Origin: Pseudomonadota bacterium
Lineage (GTDB): Bacteria; Pseudomonadota; Alphaproteobacteria; JACQOE01
Direction of reading: 5' to 3'
Assembly: GCA_016202695.1 (NCBI GenBank)
Contig: JACQOE010000066.1
Span: 1-64,000 of the forward strand
DNA length: 64,000 nt
In this document: positions 28,100 to 40,200 of the stretch, piece after piece
Layout of the letters: the number at the start of each line of letters is the position of its first letter
Position numbering within the stretch: position 1 is the first letter of the stretch
Made by a program: the position numbers and the translations under genes
The notes under the pieces: model-generated
The model's database searches: none
Told to the model about the DNA's origin: nothing
What the model saw: only the letters and a program-made list of their open reading frames with translations

Positions 28100-28201
28100 G
28101 GGACCGTGGGCGGGGCGCGCGCGGGCGGGCCCGGCCGTTCCTGTGCTATAGGTATCGGTCTTGTTTCGGTCGCGGGTCGAGGTCGCGCCGGGATTGATGG
28201 G

Positions 28202-29314
28202 ATGAGAGAGCCCCGTTTCCTAGCCGCGAGCGTGCTGCTGGCGGGCGCGCTTGCCCTGGTCGTCGGCGCTTGGCCGGGGGTTGGCGCGCTCGGCCAGACC
28301 CGGGAGATCGACGCCATGCGGGCCGAGATCCAGCGCCTGCAGCGCGAGGTCCAGGACCTGCAGCGCCTGACCTACCGGGGGGCGCCGCCGCCGGCCGCGA
28401 CCGGATCGCCGGCTTCGCCGGCCGCCGAATCGCCGCAGCTCACCTCGGCCGCCCAGGCCCGCATCGACCAGCGCCTCAGCGAGCTCGAGACCGAGCTTCG
28501 GGCGCTCCGGGGCTTGGTCGAGCAGGTGACCTTCCAGGCCAATCGCGTCGCCGAGCGGCTCGACAAGCTGGTCGCCGACGTCGACTTTCGGCTGCGGGCG
28601 ATCGAGTCGGGCACGCGGCCCGGGCCGACGGCGCCCCAGGCCCAGGCGCCGGGTGGGGCGGCGCCGTCCGGCCCGGCGATCGGGAGCGCGCCGGCCGCGG
28701 CCCCCGGCCCGGCCGCGGTCGAGCGCCCGGCGGCGGCGGGGCAGCCCGCCGGCGCCGGCCGCGGAGAGGGGCTTCTCGGCCAGCTCCGCGTCGGCCCCTC
28801 CGAGGCCGCGCCCGCGGCCCGCGCCGGCCCGGGTCCGGCCGTCGCCGCGCCGGTCCAGCCGCAGGCCCCGGTGCCTCCTTCGGCCCCCCGCCAAGCCGCG
28901 CTCGCGTCGCCGCCGGCGATTCCCGCCACCTCCCCCGACGAGGCCTATCGGCGGGCCTATTCGCTCCTGAAGCGGGCCGACTTCGAAGGCGCCGAGCGGT
29001 CGTTCAAGACCTTCCTCGAGACCCACCCCGATCACGAGCTCTCCGAGAACGCCCGCTACTGGCTGGGCGAGACCTATTACGTGCGCCGCGACTTCCGGCA
29101 GGCGGCGATCACCTTCGCCGACGGCTACAAGCAGCACCCCAAGGGGGCCAAGGCCACCGACAACCTGCTCAAGCTCGCCCTCGCCTTCGGCGCGCTCGAG
29201 CAGAAGGAGAACGCCTGCACGACCCTGGCGCGGCTCCGCCAGGAGTTCCCCAAGGCCCGCCCCGCGATCAAGGAGCGCGCCGACGAGGCCGGGCGCACGC
29301 TCGGCTGCAAGTGA
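28202..29314 (+). CDS. cpoB: Tol-Pal-associated TPR protein CpoB (YbgF)
   Basis: Periplasmic coordinator of peptidoglycan synthesis with outer-membrane constriction. 370 residues from the ATG at 28202. Signal peptide (1-33), trimerising coiled coil (EIDAMRAEIQRLQREVQDLQ), a second helical stretch, a long Pro/Ala linker (about 140-240), then TPR repeats (AYRRAYSLLKRADFEGAERS, ENARYWLGETYYVRRDFRQA, NLLKLALAFGALEQKENACT). Ends LGCK. Confidence 0.9.
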   Translation: MREPRFLAASVLLAGALALVVGAWPGVGALGQTREIDAMRAEIQRLQREVQDLQRLTYRGAPPPAATGSPASPAAESPQLTSAAQARIDQRLSELETELRALRGLVEQVTFQANRVAERLDKLVADVDFRLRAIESGTRPGPTAPQAQAPGGAAPSGPAIGSAPAAAPGPAAVERPAAAGQPAGAGRGEGLLGQLRVGPSEAAPAARAGPGPAVAAPVQPQAPVPPSAPRQAALASPPAIPATSPDEAYRRAYSLLKRADFEGAERSFKTFLETHPDHELSENARYWLGETYYVRRDFRQAAITFADGYKQHPKGAKATDNLLKLALAFGALEQKENACTTLARLRQEFPKARPAIKERADEAGRTLGCK

Positions 29315-29323
29315 CGGGCCCGG

Positions 29324-30730
29324 GTGGCAAGCGACCGCGCCCCGGCCGAACCTCCCCTGACCGACGACGAGTTCGCCCGGGCGATGGCGCCCCTCGGCCC
29401 CTTCGAGGCGGCGCCGCGGCTGGCGGCAGGGGTGTCCGGCGGGCCCGACAGCATGGCCCTCGCGCTCCTCGCCGCCGCCTGGGCCGAGTCTCGCGGCGGG
29501 TCGCTCGTCGCCCTCACCGTCGACCACGGGCTTCGCCCCGAATCGGCCGCCGAGGCGCGCGCGGTCGGGCACTGGCTGGGGAAACGCGGCATCGGCCACC
29601 GGATCCTGCGGCTCGCGCCGGAGGGCCGGTCGGGGGCCCGGCCGCGGGGGGGCATTCAGGCCGCGGCGCGGGCGATGCGCTTCGCCCTCCTCGCCGGCTG
29701 GTGCGAGGACAACGCGGTCCTCCACCTTCTCCTCGCCCACGACCGCGACGACCAGGCGGAGACCCTGCTTCTCAGGCTCGCGCGCGGAAGCGGGGTCTAC
29801 GGCCTGGCGGCGATGGCGCCGGTGCTGGAAGGGGGGGCGGTGCGGCTTCTGCGCCCGCTCCTCGGTTTTTCCCGCCGGCGGCTGGAGGCGAGTCTTCGCG
29901 CCCGCGGCCAGGAGTGGATCGAGGACCCCTCCAACCAGGACCTTCGCTTCGCCCGGGTGCGCCTTCGCGTCGCCCGTGCCGCGCTCGCCCGCGAGGGGCT
30001 GAGCGTCGCGCGCCTGGCGGCGACCGCGGGCCGGATGGCCCGGGCCCGGGCGGCGCTGGAGGAGGCGGTGGCCGCGCTCCTGGCCGGCGCGGCGAGCCTC
30101 TTCCCGGCCGGCTTCTGCCGCCTGGATGCGGCCCCCTTCGCCGGGGTGGCCGAGGAGGTGGGCCTTCGCGCGCTCGGCCGCGCCCTTGCCGTGGTCGGCG
30201 GCGCCGAGCATGGGCCCCGGCTCGAGCGGCTCGAGCGGCTCTACGCCGCGCTCGCCCTGGCCAAAGGCGGCGCCGGGGCCGCGCGGCGCGCGCACACCCT
30301 AGGCGGCTGCCGTATCCTGTGGCCGGGCGGCGGCGGGCGGAGCCTCCTCGTCTGCCGCGAGCCGGCGCGGGCGAGCGAGCGCCTTGCCCTGATCCCGGGG
30401 CGGGCGGTGCACTGGGACGGGCGGTTCCGCCTGCGGCTTCGCCCCGGGCGCCCGGGCGAGGGGCTGTTCGTCGCCCGCCTGGGGGCGGGGGGCTGGGCGG
30501 CGATCCTGCGCCACGAGCCGGGGCTCCGGCGCTCGCCGGTGCCGGCGGCGGCGCGGCCGGCGCTTCCGGCCCTGTGGGACGGGCGCGGGCCGGTCCTGGT
30601 TCCCCATCTCGGCTATGCCCGGCCTGGTGATGGACGCGGGCCGGCCGAAGCTGTTAGCCTAGGGGCCCTGGAGGTCGCCTTTGCGCCGCGCCTGCCGATG
30701 ACCGGGCCCAGTTTTGCCGTTGCGAAATGA
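29324..30730 (+). CDS. tilS: tRNA(Ile)-lysidine synthase
   Basis: Puts lysine on C34 of the CAU tRNA-Ile so it reads AUA; essential. 468 residues, GTG start 9 bp after cpoB. PP-loop motif SGGPDSMALALLAAAW (about residue 38), VDHGLRPES, and LLLAHDRDDQAETLLLRLAR in the catalytic domain. The C-terminal half is Arg/Gly-rich and weakly conserved, as usual for the tRNA-binding domains. Confidence 0.93.
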   Translation: MASDRAPAEPPLTDDEFARAMAPLGPFEAAPRLAAGVSGGPDSMALALLAAAWAESRGGSLVALTVDHGLRPESAAEARAVGHWLGKRGIGHRILRLAPEGRSGARPRGGIQAAARAMRFALLAGWCEDNAVLHLLLAHDRDDQAETLLLRLARGSGVYGLAAMAPVLEGGAVRLLRPLLGFSRRRLEASLRARGQEWIEDPSNQDLRFARVRLRVARAALAREGLSVARLAATAGRMARARAALEEAVAALLAGAASLFPAGFCRLDAAPFAGVAEEVGLRALGRALAVVGGAEHGPRLERLERLYAALALAKGGAGAARRAHTLGGCRILWPGGGGRSLLVCREPARASERLALIPGRAVHWDGRFRLRLRPGRPGEGLFVARLGAGGWAAILRHEPGLRRSPVPAAARPALPALWDGRGPVLVPHLGYARPGDGRGPAEAVSLGALEVAFAPRLPMTGPSFAVAK

Positions 30731-30827
30731 GCGGAATGTCCCATCTTAAGGGAGTGCGCGTCCCGGCGTTCGCGGTTTGTGCGGCCGCGGCGCGGGCGCC
30801 CGGGTCGATGGAGACGAGGACCAGCAG

Positions 30828-32759
<1,932 letters not shown>

Positions 32760-32766
32760 GCGGGCG

Positions 32767-33939
32767 GTGTCCACCGCGGCGAAGGACGAGAGCCCCGCAG
32801 CCCTGTGGGGCTCTTTCCGTTTGACCGACCCGGGGCTCGCGGCTGAGCCCGCCGGGCGGGTCTATCTGCGCCCGGTCGGGCTCTTGACCGGGGCCGGCGC
32901 ACGGGCCGCGGTCGAGGCCGGGGCGGCGCGCTGGTTGGCCGGCGGCGCCGTCGCCTTCCTCGCGCTCGAGGTCCTGGTCCGCAGCGACGACACGGTCGCG
33001 CGCCGCGCCGGCCCGCTCGCCGAGGTCGTGGCCTGGGCCGGGGCCCAGGCGGCGCCGCTCGCCGAGCACGTGGCGGCGACGATCGAGCGGCTGGCGGCGC
33101 CGCGGCCGCCCTTCGCCGGCCTCGCCCTCGATCGGCCGCGCCTGATGGGGGTCGTCAACGTCACCCCCGACAGCTTCTCCGACGGCGGCGACGCCTTCCT
33201 CGCCGCCGACGCGCGCGCGCGCGGGCTCGACCTCGTCGCCGCCGGTGCCGAGCTCATCGACATCGGCGGCGAGTCGACCCGCCCGGGCTCGGAGGCGGTG
33301 TCGGAGAACGAGGAGCTGGCCCGCGTCATGCCGGTGATCGAGGGGCTTCGCCGCGAGCCCGCCGCCGCCGACGCGGTCCTCTCCATCGACACCCGGCGGG
33401 CGCGGGTGATGCGGGCGGCCGTCGACGCCGGCGCGCGGGTGGTCAACGACGTGACCGCGCTCGCCGGCGATCCGGGGAGCCTCGATGCGGTGGCGCGGAG
33501 CGGCGCCGCCGCGGTCCTCATGCACATGCGGGGCGAGCCCCGCACCATGCAGGAGAACCCCACCTACGCTTACGCGCCGCTCGACGTGTTCGACGCGCTC
33601 GCCGCCCGCGTCGCCGCCGCCGAGGCGGCCGGGATCGCCCGCGCCCGGATCGCCGTCGACCCCGGCATCGGCTTCGGCAAGACGGTCGCCCACAACCTCG
33701 AGATCCTGGGCCACCTCGCGCTCTTCCACGGTCTCGGCTGCGCGCTCGCGCTCGGGGTCTCGCGCAAGAGCTTCATCGGCCGCCTGAGCCGGGGCGAGCC
33801 GCCCAAGGGGCGGATCGCCGGCACCATCGCCGCCAACCAGGTCGGGCTCGCGCAGGGGGCGCAGGTGCTGCGCGTCCACGACGTCGCCGAGGCCCGCCAG
33901 GCGCTCGCGGTGTGGCGGGCGATCGCCGCCGAGGGCTGA
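32767..33939 (+). CDS. folP: Dihydropteroate synthase with long N-terminal region
   Basis: Joins pABA to the pterin pyrophosphate in folate synthesis. 390 residues if started at the GTG at 32767; the conserved barrel (about 120-390) has LMGVVNVTPDSFSDGG, IDIGGESTRPG, LSIDTRRARVM, VNDVTAL, VLMHMRGEPRTMQ, VDPGIGFGKT and LGVSRKSFIG. An extra about 110 residues precede it, as in some Rhodospirillales DHPS. The first codons contain a perfect terminator-like hairpin (32789-32814), so translation may really begin at the TTG at 32821 or further in. This start is unsafe; the gene identity is not. Confidence 0.92.
   Translation: MSTAAKDESPAALWGSFRLTDPGLAAEPAGRVYLRPVGLLTGAGARAAVEAGAARWLAGGAVAFLALEVLVRSDDTVARRAGPLAEVVAWAGAQAAPLAEHVAATIERLAAPRPPFAGLALDRPRLMGVVNVTPDSFSDGGDAFLAADARARGLDLVAAGAELIDIGGESTRPGSEAVSENEELARVMPVIEGLRREPAAADAVLSIDTRRARVMRAAVDAGARVVNDVTALAGDPGSLDAVARSGAAAVLMHMRGEPRTMQENPTYAYAPLDVFDALAARVAAAEAAGIARARIAVDPGIGFGKTVAHNLEILGHLALFHGLGCALALGVSRKSFIGRLSRGEPPKGRIAGTIAANQVGLAQGAQVLRVHDVAEARQALAVWRAIAAEG
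32789..32816 (+). terminator. Intrinsic-terminator-like hairpin after ftsH, inside the folP frame
   Basis: AGAGCCCC (32789-32796) / GGGGCTCT (32807-32814), loop of 10, followed by TTCCGTTTGACC. It lies 30 bp past the ftsH stop. A TTGACC (32821-32826) follows directly and could be a -35 element for folP-glmM. Confidence 0.55.
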
Positions 33940-34002
33940 GAGCGCCGGGCGTGCTATAAGAGGGAAAATCGGCCTCGCCGGAGGCCGGAAAGGGGGCAAC
34001 TG

Positions 34003-35349
34003 ATGGCACCGACGCTGTTCGGCACCGACGGCATCCGCGGCACCGCCAACGTCGAGCCGATGACCGCGGAGACGGCGCTCAGGGTCGGCATGGCCGCGGG
34101 CTCGGTCTTCACCCGCGGGGCGCACCGCCACTCGGTGGTGATCGGCAAGGACACGCGCCTTTCCGGCTACATGCTGGAGGCGGCGCTGATGTCGGGCTTC
34201 ACCTCGGTCGGCATGGACGTGATCCTGGTCGGGCCGATGCCGACGCCGGGGGTGGCGATGCTGACGCGCTCGCTCAGGGCCGACCTCGGGGTGGTGATCT
34301 CGGCCTCCCACAACCCCTACGACGACAACGGCATCAAGCTCTTCGGCCCCGACGGACACAAGCTCTCCGACGAGGTCGAGTCCGAGATCGAGGAGCGGAT
34401 CGGCAACGGCACCGCGCCGGCGCTCGTTCCCACCACCCGGATCGGCCGCGCCAAGCGTCTCGACGACGCCACCGGGCGCTACATCGAGCACGTCAAGTAC
34501 ACCTTCCCCAAGGGCCTGCGCCTCGACGATCTCAAGATCGTGGTCGACTGCGCCAACGGCGCCGCCTACAAGGTGGCGCCGATCGTGCTCTGGGAGCTGG
34601 GCGCCGAGGTGGTGCCGATCGGCACGGTCCCCGACGGCTTCAACATCAACCGCGACTGCGGCGCGACCGCGGCCGAGGTCGTCTGCCGCAAGGTGGTGGA
34701 GTCGGGGGCGCATCTCGGCATCGCCCTCGACGGCGACGCCGACCGCGTGATCCTCGCCGACGAGCGGGGCCGGGTGATCGACGGCGACCAGCTCCTGGCG
34801 CTGATCGCCACCTGCTGGCGCGAGGCGGCCACCCTCAAGGGCGACGGCCTGGTCGCGACCGTGATGTCGAACCTCGGGCTCGAGCGCTACCTCTCCGGCA
34901 TCGGCCTCAAGCTCGCCCGCACCCAGGTCGGCGACCGCTACGTGATGGAGGAGATGCGCGCCTCGGGCCGCAATGTCGGCGGCGAGCAGTCGGGCCACGT
35001 GATCCTCGCCGACTATTCGACCACCGGCGACGGCCTGATCGCCGCCCTGCAGGCGCTGGCCGCGATCGTGCGCCGCGCCCGGCCGGCGAGCGAGGTGCTG
35101 CGCATGTTCGAGCCCCTGCCGCAGCGCCTTCGCAACGTCCGCTTCAACGGCGTCTCGCCGCTCGATCGGGCGAGCGTGAAGAAGGCGATCGGGGCGGGCG
35201 AGCATCGGCTCGGCGGCAACGGGCGGCTCCTGGTCCGCAAGTCGGGCACCGAGCCGGTCATCCGGGTGATGGCCGAGGGCGAGGACGGCGCGCTCGTCGG
35301 CGCGGTGGTCGACGAGGTCGCGGCGGCGATCGAGGCCGCGGTCCGTTGA
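34003..35349 (+). CDS. glmM: Phosphoglucosamine mutase
   Basis: Converts glucosamine-6-P to glucosamine-1-P for UDP-GlcNAc. 448 residues. Phosphoserine loop [20 protein letters not shown] (about residue 103), Mg-binding loop [10 protein letters not shown], sugar loop GGEQSGHVI, and phosphate loop [15 protein letters not shown]. The leader between folP and glmM has a TATAAG (33955-33960) and a hairpin CGGCCTC/GAGGCCG (33970-33987) just before GGGGG, so glmM may have its own promoter. It follows ftsH-folP as in E. coli. Confidence 0.96.
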   Translation: MAPTLFGTDGIRGTANVEPMTAETALRVGMAAGSVFTRGAHRHSVVIGKDTRLSGYMLEAALMSGFTSVGMDVILVGPMPTPGVAMLTRSLRADLGVVISASHNPYDDNGIKLFGPDGHKLSDEVESEIEERIGNGTAPALVPTTRIGRAKRLDDATGRYIEHVKYTFPKGLRLDDLKIVVDCANGAAYKVAPIVLWELGAEVVPIGTVPDGFNINRDCGATAAEVVCRKVVESGAHLGIALDGDADRVILADERGRVIDGDQLLALIATCWREAATLKGDGLVATVMSNLGLERYLSGIGLKLARTQVGDRYVMEEMRASGRNVGGEQSGHVILADYSTTGDGLIAALQALAAIVRRARPASEVLRMFEPLPQRLRNVRFNGVSPLDRASVKKAIGAGEHRLGGNGRLLVRKSGTEPVIRVMAEGEDGALVGAVVDEVAAAIEAAVR

Positions 35350-35371
35350 GGACGGGGGACGGAGGGGCGCG

Positions 35372-36181
35372 GTGAAGGGCCGGGTCCTCATCGTCGCCGG
35401 CTCCGACTCGGGCGGCGGCGCCGGCATCCAGGCCGACATCAAGGCGGTGACCGCGCTCCGCGGCTACGCCATGACCGCGATCACCGCGCTCACGGCGCAG
35501 AACACGGAAGGGGTGTTCGCCATCCACGAGGTGCCGATCGCCTTCCTGCGCCGGCAGATGGAGGTGGTGCTCGACGACCTCGGCGCCGACTGCGTCAAGA
35601 CCGGCATGCTGCACTCGGCGGCGGTGATCGAGACCGTGCTCGCGGTGCTGGAGGAGCGCGCGCCCGCGGTGCCGCTGGTGGTCGATCCGGTGATGGTGGC
35701 CAAGGGCGGCGCCCGGCTGCTCGATCCCGCCGCGACCGAGACCCTCAAGGCCCGGCTCGTCCCGCGGGCGCGGGTGATCACCCCCAATCTGCCCGAGGCC
35801 GAGGCTCTCGCCGGGCGGCGGATCGCCAGCATCGAGGCGATGAAGCGGGCGGCCGAGCGCCTGGCCGAGCTCGGCCCGGCGGCGGTGTTCCTCAAGGGCG
35901 GCCACCTGCCGGGGCCGGTCGTCACCGATCTCTTCCTGTTCGAGGGCCGGCTCGAGGTCTTCGAGAGCCCCCGCATCGACACCCGCCACACCCACGGCAC
36001 CGGCTGCACGCTCGCCTCGGCCATCGCCGTCGGCCTCGCCCAGGGGCTGGGGCTCCGCGAGGCGGCGGTCAGGGCGCGGGCCTACGTGCAGGAGGCGATC
36101 GCGTGCGCGCCGGGCTTCGGGCGCGGGCACGGGCCGCTCGACCACACCCACACCGTGCGTCCGTTCGGCGTGCCCGGCTAA
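35372..36181 (+). CDS. thiD: Hydroxymethylpyrimidine/phosphomethylpyrimidine kinase
   Basis: Two-step phosphorylation of HMP for thiamine synthesis. 269 residues, GTG start at 35372. Ribokinase fold: IVAGSDSGGGAGIQADIKAV, TALTAQNTEGV, DCVKTGMLHSAAVIE, VVDPVMVAKGGARLL, VITPNLPEAEAL, and the catalytic anion-hole motif THGTGCTLASAIA. Supplies HMP-PP to ThiE encoded at 12046. Confidence 0.93.
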   Translation: MKGRVLIVAGSDSGGGAGIQADIKAVTALRGYAMTAITALTAQNTEGVFAIHEVPIAFLRRQMEVVLDDLGADCVKTGMLHSAAVIETVLAVLEERAPAVPLVVDPVMVAKGGARLLDPAATETLKARLVPRARVITPNLPEAEALAGRRIASIEAMKRAAERLAELGPAAVFLKGGHLPGPVVTDLFLFEGRLEVFESPRIDTRHTHGTGCTLASAIAVGLAQGLGLREAAVRARAYVQEAIACAPGFGRGHGPLDHTHTVRPFGVPG

Positions 36182-36198
36182 GGGCGGGTGAGGCGGCG

Positions 36199-36984
36199 GT
36201 GAAGATTCCCTTCTTCCGGATCGACGCCTTCGCCGACCGGGCCTTCCACGGCAATCCCGCCGGCGTCTGCGTCCTCAGGGAGTGGCTGCCGGACGAGACG
36301 ATGCAGAGGATCGCCGCCGAGGCAGCCGCGCCGGCGAGCGCCTTCATCGTCCGCGAGGCCGAGTCTTACGCCATCCGCTGGTTCACGCCCAAGGTCGAGG
36401 AGGAGGTCTGCGGCCACGCGACCCTCGCCGCCGCCTTCGTGGTGCTGACGATGATCGAGCCGGCGCGCGACATGGTCCGCTTCGCGACCCGCTTTGTCGG
36501 CCCGATCGGGGTCACGCGCGAGGGCGATCTCTTCGCCATGGACCTTCCCGCCCGCAAGCTGGAGCCGGTTCCGGCGCCGCCGGAGGCGCTGCTCGCAGCC
36601 CTCGGGCGCAGCCCGCGCGAGGTGCTCGCCGCCGCCTCCTACGTCGCCGTCTACGGCGCCGAGGCCGAGGTGGCGTCGCTCAAGCCCGACCTCGGCCTCA
36701 TCGCCTCGCTCGACCGGCCCGGCGTGATCGTCACCGCCATGGGGCGCGAGAGCGACATCGTCTGCCGCTACTTCGCCCCCGCCAAGGGCATCCCCGAGGA
36801 CCCGGCGACCGGCGCCGCCCACGCCCAGATCGTGCCCTTCTGGGCGGCGCGCCTTCAAAAGCGGGCGCTGTTCTCGCGCCAGCTCTCGGCCCGCGGCGGC
36901 GCGCTCTGGTGCGAGGATCGCGGCGATCACGTGCGCGTCGCCGGGCGCGCCGTCCTTTACCTCAAGGGCGAGATCGCGCTCTGA
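36199..36984 (+). CDS. PhzF-family protein lacking the usual catalytic Glu
   Basis: 261 residues from a GTG at 36199. Diaminopimelate-epimerase-like fold of the PhzF family: IDAFADRAFHGNPAGVCVL at the N-terminus, IRWFTPKVEEEVCGHATLAA, and FAPAKGIPEDPATGAAHAQI in the second half. In PhzF the acid of the LSETAF motif is catalytic; here the aligned stretch reads APASAF, so Ala (about residue 46) replaces Glu. Function unknown; probably an isomerase relative with changed or lost chemistry. 17 bp after thiD, likely the same transcript. Confidence 0.85.
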   Translation: MKIPFFRIDAFADRAFHGNPAGVCVLREWLPDETMQRIAAEAAAPASAFIVREAESYAIRWFTPKVEEEVCGHATLAAAFVVLTMIEPARDMVRFATRFVGPIGVTREGDLFAMDLPARKLEPVPAPPEALLAALGRSPREVLAAASYVAVYGAEAEVASLKPDLGLIASLDRPGVIVTAMGRESDIVCRYFAPAKGIPEDPATGAAHAQIVPFWAARLQKRALFSRQLSARGGALWCEDRGDHVRVAGRAVLYLKGEIAL

Positions 36985-37225
36985 GCGCAGGCGCCGCCGA
37001 TACGACTGTTTGCTTACTTCGGGGACGGCTTTGGGGTAGATTTCCCGTTCGATCCCGCCCCGGGCAGTCGGGACTCGCGTCCCTGGGGAGGCGACCGACG
37101 CGAAGAACAAGAGCCGCGGAACACTCCCGGACCCGGGCGAGCGCCCGGGACACCGGGGCGGCGAGAGGGCACCCGGCGCCTGCCGGTGGCGCGACGGCCG
37201 GGTGAGGCGAAGGGGGAGGCGGGAC

Positions 37226-40200
37226 ATGGCCAGCACCTGTCGGGTGGTTTGCGGCGCGTTCGCGTTGGCCTTGGTGTGCGGCGGATTTTGGCCGGCCGAC
37301 GGCGCCCGCGGCGCCGAGACCAAGGCGGTCGCGGTCCAGGCCAAGCCGGTCGTGGCCCAAGCCAAGGCCCCGGCCGCGGCGAAAACGCGCATGGCCGCGT
37401 CGCTCGGCCGGTTGCCGGTGGTGTTCGAAGCCAACAAGGGGCAGTGGGACAAGCGCGTGCGGTTCGCCGCCCGGGCGCCGGGCTACGCGGTCTTCCTTGG
37501 CGACTCGGGGGCCGACGTGGCGCTCGGCGTGCCGGCCGGGCCGGTGGCGCTGGCCGCGGGCGGGCGCGGGGCCGCGCCGATCGAGACGCTTCGCGAGGCG
37601 AACCGGAGGCCGAGGCCGCAGGCCATCCTGCGCATGGGTTTCGCCGGCGCCGACCCCAAGGCCCGGCCGGCGGGGGTCGATCCGCTCGCCGGCAAGGCGC
37701 ATTACTACATCGGCAACGACCCCAAGAAATGGGTGACCGGCGTTGAAACCTTCGGCCGCGTTCGCTACGCCGGCCTCTACCCCGGCATCGACCTTGTCTT
37801 CCGCGGCGGGCGGGAGCGCCCGGCCTTCGACTTCATCGTCGCCCCGGGGAGCGATCCCAAGCCAATCCGGCTGAGCTTCAACTCGGCCGGCGGCGTTCGC
37901 CTGGAGGCCGACGGCAGCCTGCTGATCAACGTCGGCGGCGTCGAGCTTCGCCAGCCGGCCCCGGTCGCCTATCAGGAGCGCGCCGGCCGCCGGGTGCAGA
38001 TCAAGGGCGGCTACGTGCTCCACGGCAAGACCGAGGTCGGCTTCGGCGTCGGCGCCTATGATCGGAGCCGGCCGCTGGTCATCGATCCGTGGATCGTCCA
38101 TTCCGCCTATGTCGCGGGCGGCGGCGTCGAACTCCTGAACGGTCTCGCCGTCGGCGCCGACGGCACCGTCGTCGTCACCGGCGCCACGTCCTCGCCACGC
38201 ATTCCGGCGGACGAGTCCCTGCCCTCGATGGTTCTCGGCGGAGAGTATGACGCCTATGTCGCCAAGCTGACCGCGGACCTGTCCGGGTATGTCTACGTCG
38301 CCTATCTCGGGGGGAGCGAGGCCATCGCCTATTCCGAGCGAGGCAACGCCATCGCGGTGGACGGCGCCGTCAACGCCTACGTGGCCGGCTTCACCAGCGC
38401 GCCCGATTTCCCGATTTGGCGGTCGCTCCAGAACGTCCTCAGGGGTCCGTCCGACGCCTTCGTCGCAAGGCTGGATGCGGCCGGAAACATGAGCTTTTCG
38501 ACCTACCTCGGCGGCACGGCGAACGACGGCGCAACCGGGATCGCGGTCGATGCCACCGGCGTCTATGTCGCCGGAACCACCGGTTCGAGCGACCTGCACC
38601 TTCCAGGACCTATCCAGTCGGGCAACCGGGGCTCGTCGGACGGGTTCGTCGCCAAGCTCAAGCTCGACGGCTCCGGGCTCCTCCACTTCAACTATCTCGG
38701 CGGCACCGACTACGACGAGATCAACGCCATCGCGGTCAACGGCGCCGGCGAGGCCTACGTGACCGGCTGGACCCGGTCCACGGACCTCGCGGTCACCGCC
38801 GGTGCGCCGCAAGCCGTGCTTCTTGGGTACGCGAATGCGTTCGTGGCCAAGCTCGACGCGTCGGGCGCGACGCTGCGGTTCCTGACCTATTTCGGGGGCG
38901 GCGGTACCGGCATCGCGGTCGACGCCGCAGGCGATGCCTATGTGACCGGATTCGTCAACTCCGACGACCTCCAGCCCACGCCGGGCGCGGCGCAGCGTGT
39001 GTTCGGCGGCGTCGGAGATGCCTTCGTCGCCAAGTTCGCTGCGGGCGGAAATTCGGTTCTCTACGCCACCTATCTGGGCGGGAACGCCAGCGACATCGCC
39101 CAGGCGATTACCGTGACCGAGGGAGGGGTTGCCTGGGTGACCGGGGTGACCACCTCCGACACCGGCTTTCCGCTGGTGGATCCCGTCCAGGGCGATCTCA
39201 GGGGATACATCGACGCCTTCGTCAGTGCCGTCGCCGCGGACGGGGGCTCGTTCCCGTTCTCGACCTATCTCGGCGGCAGCGGGTTCGAGTGGGGCTACGC
39301 GATCGCCGCCGCTGCCGCCGGGGCGATCTACGTCGGGGGGAACACCGCTTCCCTCGATTTTCCCCCGCGCGATCCGCTTTCCGGCGACAGCGGCGGCGAC
39401 GGCTTCGTGGCCAAGCTCGCGCCCCCGCCGCCGGTGCTGCCCAACTTGACGATCTTCCTGGGCGACTCGCTGTCGACGCAGGGGGGCACGCCCGTGACCG
39501 TCGAGTCCGGGCAATCGGTCGACCTCGTCGTCGCGGTCAAGAACATCGGCGCGCTGGCGGCCGACGGGGTGGCGGTCACGACTTCCCTTCCGGCCGGGTT
39601 CGCCCTCGGGCCGGGCTCCGGCATATGCGGCGATGCGGCGGGGATGGTGACGTGCTCTCTCGGCGCGGTCGGCGTCAACGTGACCCGGGCGTTCACGCTT
39701 ATCCTCGTGCCCACCACGCCCGGGGTCTATAGCGTCGACCTCAGCGTCGCCGCGGCCGACGGGCGCGATTCCGACGACTCCGACAACCGCACCTCGGTTT
39801 CCGTCACCGTCACCGAGCCGCCGCCGCCCGGGCCGCTCACCCTCGAGGTGCGCAAGATCGTCGGTCCCGATCCGGTCCGGGCCGGGGGGCCGATCGCCTA
39901 CAAGGTGGGCGTGCGCAACGCCGGCACCAGGGCCGCGACCGGCGTCACCCTGATCGACACGGCCGAGGTCGGGAAGGTGGCGATTCTGGAGTCGGTCGCC
40001 CCCGCCGGCGCTTGCGCCGTCGCGCCGGACATTCAGGCGCCGAGCGTCACCTTCACCTGTGCGCTCGGCCGCCTCGATCCCGGCCAGGAGGCGACCATCA
40101 TCGTGATGGGGCGGGCCGAGCGTTCGGGTCAGGTGACCAACACCGCGACCGCCACGGCGAACGAGCTGGAGGGAGCGCCGCCCTCGACCGCCCTCGTGAC

